From positions 62,001 to 126,000 of the forward strand of contig CAZVLB010000010.1 in NCBI GenBank assembly GCA_964627935.1: a stretch of 64,000 bases of DNA. The letters are read 5' to 3'. The position numbers and the translations under genes are program-made. Numbering within the stretch: the first letter of the stretch is position 1; each line of letters begins with the position of its first letter. Of the stretch, positions 59,606 to 64,000 are shown piece by piece. The notes beneath the pieces are model-generated. The model saw nothing but the letters and a program-made list of their open reading frames with translations. It was not told where the DNA came from and did not search any database. The DNA comes from JAABVY01 sp964627935 (GTDB lineage: Bacteria > Zixibacteria > MSB-5A5 > JAABVY01).

Positions 59606-60043
59606 TCATTCATCCAGGGGCAGGGTGTTGCGCAAAAGCCTGGTTTTGATCTGTCTGAAAATATCGGGCTGGATCAGGAACTGGCGCGATAATATCTGCA
59701 CGAAATCATCCAGCACCAGCCTGAGCTTCTCGAAACCGAATTCGGTCAGACGGGGATCATTGCGGAAATTGGGGGTGGCCTTCAGATATAGCAGTATGTC
59801 CTCGCTGGTCAACTCCTTGCTTGGTTCGTATAAGTCCTCTATTGACGGGTACTTACGATGAAACATACGGATAATTAGAAACACGAATGCCTCGTAGAAG
59901 ACGTTTTTTCTGTGAAGATCGGAGAAGGATGAAAATATCAGATTGGCTAAATCATCGCCGAACGTCTTCAAGACATGCTCGCGGCCGTGAGTGAGGCCGC
60001 AATAGAGGATATTCCGGGCCAGTTCCTCACGCTCCATATGCAT
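59606..60043 (-). CDS. hypothetical alpha-helical protein
   Basis: 145 aa from ATG 60043 (a second ATG at 60037 and an upstream TTG at 60064 are alternatives; none has a clear ribosome site). Predicted mostly helical: EELARNILYCGLTHGREHVL, FYEAFVFLIIRMFHRKYPSI, KLRLVLDDFVQILSRQFLIQ. No signal peptide and no motif I recognise. It stands alone between the CorC-type gene (convergent) and the terminator of the M16 genes. Codon pattern matches its neighbours, so I take it as real. Confidence 0.6.
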   Translation of the reverse strand: MHMEREELARNILYCGLTHGREHVLKTFGDDLANLIFSSFSDLHRKNVFYEAFVFLIIRMFHRKYPSIEDLYEPSKELTSEDILLYLKATPNFRNDPRLTEFGFEKLRLVLDDFVQILSRQFLIQPDIFRQIKTRLLRNTLPLDE

Positions 60044-60072
60044 AATTAAACATATTTGACTCAAAAAGTAAA

Positions 60073-60103
60073 CAAAAAAAGCCTCCCTTGTTTATAAGGG
60101 AGG
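60073..60103 (-). terminator. terminator after the M16 peptidase pair
   Basis: GCCTCCCTT (60081-60089) pairs with AAGGGAGGC (60095-60103); on the minus strand seven T follow (60080-60074). Strong. Confidence 0.9.
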
Positions 60104-60124
60104 CTCAAGCAGACATTCTTAAGT

Positions 60125-61507
60125 CTATAATTCAATCAATGGAATCACTTCTATTTCACCGAACTGCGCCAGTTGATCTTGTATTTCCTCGGCCTTACCG
60201 ACCACCACGATCAGGCAGTCATTCGGATCGATATATTCATTGGCAACTTCCTGCACATCATCGACAGTGGCCTGATTGACCGACTGAATATAGCGAGTAT
60301 AGTAATCATCGCCCAGATCATAGAGATAAATCGTCTCCATCCAGGAAGCTATATTGGCCGGGGTTTCAAACTGCAGGGGAAGGTATCCGGAATAGAATCC
60401 CTGGCATTCTTCCAGCTCGGTTTCCTTAATCGGCTCCTGGCGTATTTTATTCATTTCATCAAAAATAGACTCGATTGCCTCGCCGGTTGACTCATTCTTG
60501 GTAAATGTCTTGACATAGAATGATCCGGTATGACGATTGTAATCGAATCCGGAATTAATGCCGTATGTGAGACCTTTTTCGGAGCGGACATTTTTCATCA
60601 GGCGCGACACAAAACCGCCGCCGCCAAGGATGTAGTTCATCACGCGCACCTTGAAGGCATCGGGATTGGTTCGCGAAAGGCCCTGATGGCCGATTGCGAT
60701 AAAGGACTGGGTGGCATCAGGCTTGTCGATCAGATAAACCTTGCGTCCGGTGATTTCCGGCATTTCCGGCAGATTCAGATCAACCGGCGTGCCCTCTTTC
60801 CAGTCACCGAAGTAATTACGCACCTTGCCCAGGACCTCCGCCGTGCTGACATCACCGACAATAAGCAGGAAAGCGTTGTTGGGAATGAAGTACTTATTGT
60901 AGAACTCCTTGACGTCATCCTGGGTCAGGAGCATCATTGTTTCCTCTGTACCGATGGAAGGCAGGCCGTAGGGATGATTTCCGAAAACGAATTTGGCAAA
61001 CTGCATATCCCTGATTGTAGTGGGATCGGATTTGCCCTGCATGATCGCACCCACAATCTGGTTTTTCAGCTTTTCGACTTCTTCATCGGGGAAGATCGGG
61101 TTGATCACGATATCAGCCAGGAGCTCCATGCCCTTGTCAATATGCTTGGCAAGCACAGTCGATGTGGCATAGATGGCATCATTGCCTGCACCGGCGCCCA
61201 GCTGACCGCCGATAAAGTCGATTTCCTCGGAGACCTCAAGGCCGGTTCTGGTTGTTGTGCCTTTGCGCAGGAGGCCGCTGGTCAGGTTGGCCAGCCCGGC
61301 TGTCTCCTCGGTATCATAAAGTGTACCTCCGGGAATAACCAGGCGCATGGACACGATCGGGACCTCGTGCTGTTCAATGATATAAACATCGAGGCCATTA
61401 TCGAGAGTGGCTTTCTCGATATCCGGGATTTTCATTTCCACGGCCTGGAGGGCAGCGGAAAGCATCAAGATTACAGCTAATGTTATTGCAAATATTTTAC
61501 TTTTCAT
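60125..61507 (-). CDS. M16-family peptidase homologue, non-catalytic partner
   Basis: 460 aa from ATG 61507 (AGAGG upstream; GTG 61516 is possible). Signal peptide ends near AALQAVE. It has the two-domain M16B fold (ATLDNGLDVYIIEQHEVPIV; GLTYGINSGFDYNRHTGSFY). Where active members have HxxEH, this protein reads TAGLANLTSGLLRKGT, so the zinc ligands are missing. It directly follows an active M16 gene (15 nt gap). Known M16B enzymes work as active/inactive heterodimers, like mitochondrial processing peptidase, which is the likely arrangement here, in the periplasm. Confidence 0.9.
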   Translation of the reverse strand: MKSKIFAITLAVILMLSAALQAVEMKIPDIEKATLDNGLDVYIIEQHEVPIVSMRLVIPGGTLYDTEETAGLANLTSGLLRKGTTTRTGLEVSEEIDFIGGQLGAGAGNDAIYATSTVLAKHIDKGMELLADIVINPIFPDEEVEKLKNQIVGAIMQGKSDPTTIRDMQFAKFVFGNHPYGLPSIGTEETMMLLTQDDVKEFYNKYFIPNNAFLLIVGDVSTAEVLGKVRNYFGDWKEGTPVDLNLPEMPEITGRKVYLIDKPDATQSFIAIGHQGLSRTNPDAFKVRVMNYILGGGGFVSRLMKNVRSEKGLTYGINSGFDYNRHTGSFYVKTFTKNESTGEAIESIFDEMNKIRQEPIKETELEECQGFYSGYLPLQFETPANIASWMETIYLYDLGDDYYTRYIQSVNQATVDDVQEVANEYIDPNDCLIVVVGKAEEIQDQLAQFGEIEVIPLIEL

Positions 61508-61522
61508 TTCCTCCACCTCTTC

Positions 61523-62881
61523 TTATAGACCAACATTCATTCCGGCACCGGAGGCCTCGGGCACCAGGATGACAACATTTCGTTTACGCTCATCGAGATA
61601 CTGCTTGGCCACACGCATGACATCCTCGGCGGTGACGGCCATATATTTATCCATCTCGCCGAACATCTCATTGTAATCGCCGCGGATAGTTTCATACCAG
61701 CCGATCCGCTGAGCTTTCTGATCATTGGACTGCAACTGCATCCAGAGCTCGGCCTCGATCTGGTTCTTGGCCTTCTGTAGAACATCGTCGGGTATCGGTT
61801 CAGTTTTCAGCTTATCGATTTCTTCATAGAGAATAGCCTCGGCATCTTCGACACTCTTGCCGGGACCCTGCATGACCGCGATGACATAGAACAGGCCGGG
61901 ATTTTCGAATTCGAACAGGTCGCCGCCGGTAAACAGGCAGAGCTGTTCTTCATCGACCAGGCGCTTATAAGCCCGTGAGCTTTCGCCATCGAAAAGGATC
62001 TTGGCGACTATGCGCATGGGATAGAAATCCTCATGGCCGGATTCGACCACCCTGTAGCCCACGAAGAACCCGGGAAGCTGGGAAATCTTGTGAATCTTGG
62101 CGCGACGTTCGCCAATCTGTTCCGGCTCCTCGGTTGTGGGTCGATAGATTCTGTCCGGGCCGGGTTCGATATCGGCGAAATGCTTTTTGATCAGCTTGAT
62201 CGCTTCTTTGGGATCCACATCACCAGAAATAACTACAGTGGCATTGTTGGGCTTATAGTATGTGTTATGATATTCACGCAGTTTATAATGAGTATAATCC
62301 TGGATATCCGACATATACCCGATTACATGCCAGCGATATGGCGCGGCAGTGTAGGTAATATTCAGAAGCTGTTCGAACACGGGACCGAATGGCGCATTGT
62401 CGATACGTGTTCTTCTCTCTTCGGCAACCACTTCTTTTTCCGATGCAAGATCGGCTGAATCGATTTTCACACTGCGCATACGGTCAGCTTCGAGCCATAA
62501 TGCGGTTTCAATCTCATTCGCACCAATTGTTTCGTGGTAAGCCGTCACATCGAAATGCGTGAAAGCATTGGATGTGCCACCCTTGGCCTGGACGATATTG
62601 GCATGTTCCTCGGGACCGACATTCTCCGAGCCCTTGAACATCATGTGCTCGATCATATGCGATATACCGGTTACACCGGGCCGTTCATTTTTGCTGCCGA
62701 CATGAAACCAGATATGCACGGCTGCGGCTGGTGTGGAATGATCTTCAAGAATAATTATCCTGAGACCATTCTCAAGGCTGTCTTCGGTAATTTCCCAGCC
62801 CAGGGGATTATCTGCCGCGAAAAGCTGCGAAGCAAGCAGCAATATTCCCAGGCAGAGAGCAAGGATCGTTCTCTTTGACAT
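61523..62881 (-). CDS. periplasmic M16-family zinc peptidase, catalytic subunit
   Basis: 453 aa from ATG 62881 (GGAGG 4 nt before it; a longer reading frame upstream lacks support). Signal peptide MSKRTILALCLGILLLASQLFAA. The inverted zinc motif HxxEH appears in TGISHMIEHMMFKGSENVGP, with the distal glutamate in SEKEVVAEERRTRID. The second domain is complete (FFVGYRVVESGHEDFYPMRI). It forms an operon with the inactive homologue downstream. Probable role: clearance or maturation of exported peptides. Confidence 0.94.
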   Translation of the reverse strand: MSKRTILALCLGILLLASQLFAADNPLGWEITEDSLENGLRIIILEDHSTPAAAVHIWFHVGSKNERPGVTGISHMIEHMMFKGSENVGPEEHANIVQAKGGTSNAFTHFDVTAYHETIGANEIETALWLEADRMRSVKIDSADLASEKEVVAEERRTRIDNAPFGPVFEQLLNITYTAAPYRWHVIGYMSDIQDYTHYKLREYHNTYYKPNNATVVISGDVDPKEAIKLIKKHFADIEPGPDRIYRPTTEEPEQIGERRAKIHKISQLPGFFVGYRVVESGHEDFYPMRIVAKILFDGESSRAYKRLVDEEQLCLFTGGDLFEFENPGLFYVIAVMQGPGKSVEDAEAILYEEIDKLKTEPIPDDVLQKAKNQIEAELWMQLQSNDQKAQRIGWYETIRGDYNEMFGEMDKYMAVTAEDVMRVAKQYLDERKRNVVILVPEASGAGMNVGL

Positions 62882-63007
62882 CTTTCCTCCGTAATATGTT
62901 AGGTTAACCATCTTTTTCAAAATTGGAATAAGGGGCAATAATATTTTACAGCTCACAACAGGTCATATAATTTTAAGCGTGTAAAATAGATAAAAGTTTC
63001 ATTCTAA

Positions 63008-64000
63008 TCAATAGATTTTGAGGATATATGGAAGAATCATATAGAAATTGGAGGAGTGTGGCTGAGAGCTTGCATAACTACCGCCATAGTCAGGCAAAAG
63101 CAAGCCCTTTATAGCTTTAGCGGTATAGGCCAGACCGCCCCAGAGATCGAATGGGCTGGTTTTACGGCGGGGAATGTTTACCAGTTCAATATCATTTCCG
63201 GGCGGGATTTGTGCCAATTCCCGGGCCAGTTCGACCGCATCCAGGAGACCGCCATAGGTATCTATCAGTCTTAACTCCCTGGCCATTTTCCCGCTCCAGA
63301 CTCTGCCCTGGGCAACAGAATCGACATAGTCGAATTCCAGGCCACGGCCATCGGAAACCACCTGCACGAAATCTTCATACATCAGATCTAACTGATGTTT
63401 TAGCTTCTCCACCTGCTTTTCACTGAATCCGGTTGACATCGACATAAAATCGGCGTTTTCGCCCCGCTTGTAATGGTAGGTGGTAAAACCGATTTCACGG
63501 CGAAGCTCCTCAAGATTGAGCTTCCCATAGATGACACCGATTGATCCGGTAACCGTAGAGGGCTGGGCCATGATTGTGCGGCCGGCGGTGGCGATATGAT
63601 ATCCTGCCGAGGCGGCAGAATTGCTCATCGAGACAACCAGCGGTTTTTTCTCTGCCAGAAGTTCCAGTTCACGATGGATCAGATCCGCTCCCAGGCCGTC
63701 GCCCCCGCCCGAATTGATGCGCAATACAACGGCCCTGATATAATCGTTATCGCGGGCATGCCTGATGGCGGGGAGTATGTCTTCGATTCCGATAGTACGT
63801 CCGAAATATGGCAATTCTCCGCTCGCACCCGGAACCATCATCCCCTCAACTGTAATCACGGCAATCTGTAGTGGCGGGCTCCATTCAAAATTGTATGGTT
63901 TATGTTCGCGGTATTCAGAGTATGTAACCGAACCTGATCCCTCGAATTCGGATTTGAGCCAGCCCTCAATCTGATCCGGATAGAGAATCGTATCCACAAG
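63008..64000 (-). CDS. sppA: SppA-like S49 signal-peptide peptidase, 5' end outside the window
   Basis: The visible 330 residues run open to the window edge; a GTG at 63997 exists but is probably internal. The protease core is LQIAVITVEGMMVPG, AVVLRINSGGGDGLGADLI, VVSMSNSAASAGYHIATAGR and PSTVTGSIGVIYGK. The serine in AASAGY (about residue 130 of the visible part) matches the SppA nucleophile. In long SppA the general-base lysine lies in the N-terminal half, so the missing part should hold it. The family degrades cleaved signal peptides in the membrane. The C-terminal tail (about 300-329) is unusual and hydrophobic. Confidence 0.88.
   Translation of the reverse strand, partial: LVDTILYPDQIEGWLKSEFEGSGSVTYSEYREHKPYNFEWSPPLQIAVITVEGMMVPGASGELPYFGRTIGIEDILPAIRHARDNDYIRAVVLRINSGGGDGLGADLIHRELELLAEKKPLVVSMSNSAASAGYHIATAGRTIMAQPSTVTGSIGVIYGKLNLEELRREIGFTTYHYKRGENADFMSMSTGFSEKQVEKLKHQLDLMYEDFVQVVSDGRGLEFDYVDSVAQGRVWSGKMARELRLIDTYGGLLDAVELARELAQIPPGNDIELVNIPRRKTSPFDLWGGLAYTAKAIKGLLLPDYGGSYASSQPHSSNFYMILPYILKIY

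Noticed and set aside
60530..61480. Open frame of 316 codons on the plus strand opposite the M16 homologue
   Set aside because: Antisense shadow of a clear M16 gene; rich in His and Gly without domain features.
1..64000. tRNA, rRNA, CRISPR arrays, insertion sequences, prophage
   Set aside because: Intergenic regions were read for cloverleaf 3' ends, regular repeats and transposase or integrase motifs; none was convincing.

Overview
The window reads as chromosomal DNA of a Gram-negative bacterium of the Fibrobacteres-Chlorobi-Bacteroidetes (FCB) superphylum. The best guess is an uncultured lineage such as candidate phylum Zixibacteria, inferred from gene style and not from a marker tree. Supporting signs: secreted proteins ending in the type A sorting domain (type IX secretion, T9SS) with the 'NYPNPFN' linker, PorV/PorQ-family barrels, a very large TonB-dependent receptor, a dockerin-tailed protein with paired 'NISDAVW' repeats, and a PEP-CTERM protein. 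Coding density is high, many genes overlap by 1-20 nt, and no rRNA, tRNA, CRISPR array, transposase or phage gene was seen.

Layout. 1-7.3 kb: a sigma-70-family factor with a small putative anti-sigma partner, then a CsgG/TPR/SH3 envelope protein, a PEP-CTERM protein, a dockerin protein and, on the minus strand, an omptin-like outer-membrane protease. 7.4-11.3 kb (minus): dusB-larB-larC-etfA, every junction overlapping. 11.4-15.3 kb (plus): FHA protein, metallophosphoesterase and CHASE2-Ser/Thr kinase, a compact signalling operon. 15.4-22.3 kb (minus): an eleven-gene housekeeping run, ecfT-truA-tal-purB-psd-pssA-purS-purQ-DUF4321-tatA-hypothetical, ending at a bidirectional terminator. 22.3-29.2 kb (minus): a soluble protein with a TonB C-terminal domain and two large secreted proteases (M6 and S8), both with a C-terminal sorting domain. 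29.5-31.8 kb (plus): a GT-C glycosyltransferase fused to TPRs.

31.9-44.4 kb (minus) is the most striking region. A consensus promoter precedes a TonB-dependent receptor whose barrel carries an inserted run of EF-hand-like 'DxNxNGxxD' repeats. It is followed by two tandem pairs of a large sorting-domain protein plus a PorV-family barrel, and then a lipoprotein. The two PorV genes share an 887-bp block that appears identical, while the large proteins next to them have diverged. This looks like a surface export or assembly locus with dedicated cargo/PorV pairs.

44.7-49.0 kb (minus): a LipM-like octanoyltransferase, a TPR-GAF-AAA+-Fis sigma-54 activator and a small secreted protein. 49.3-57.0 kb (minus): the fatty-acid cluster yceD-rpmF-plsX-fabH, fabD-fabG-acpP-fabF, rnc, etfB, with promoters before yceD and fabD. 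57.4-59.6 kb (plus): htpX and a CNNM/CorC-type membrane protein. 59.6-64.0 kb (minus): an unknown protein, an inactive/active pair of M16 peptidases, and an SppA-like S49 peptidase cut by the window edge.

Functionally, one part is core metabolism (lipid, purine, RNA modification, electron transfer) and the other is an extensive surface and secretion programme. The window itself contains no T9SS core gene (porK/L/M/N, sov/sprA), no exosortase, no larA/larE and no ecfA; these would have to lie elsewhere.
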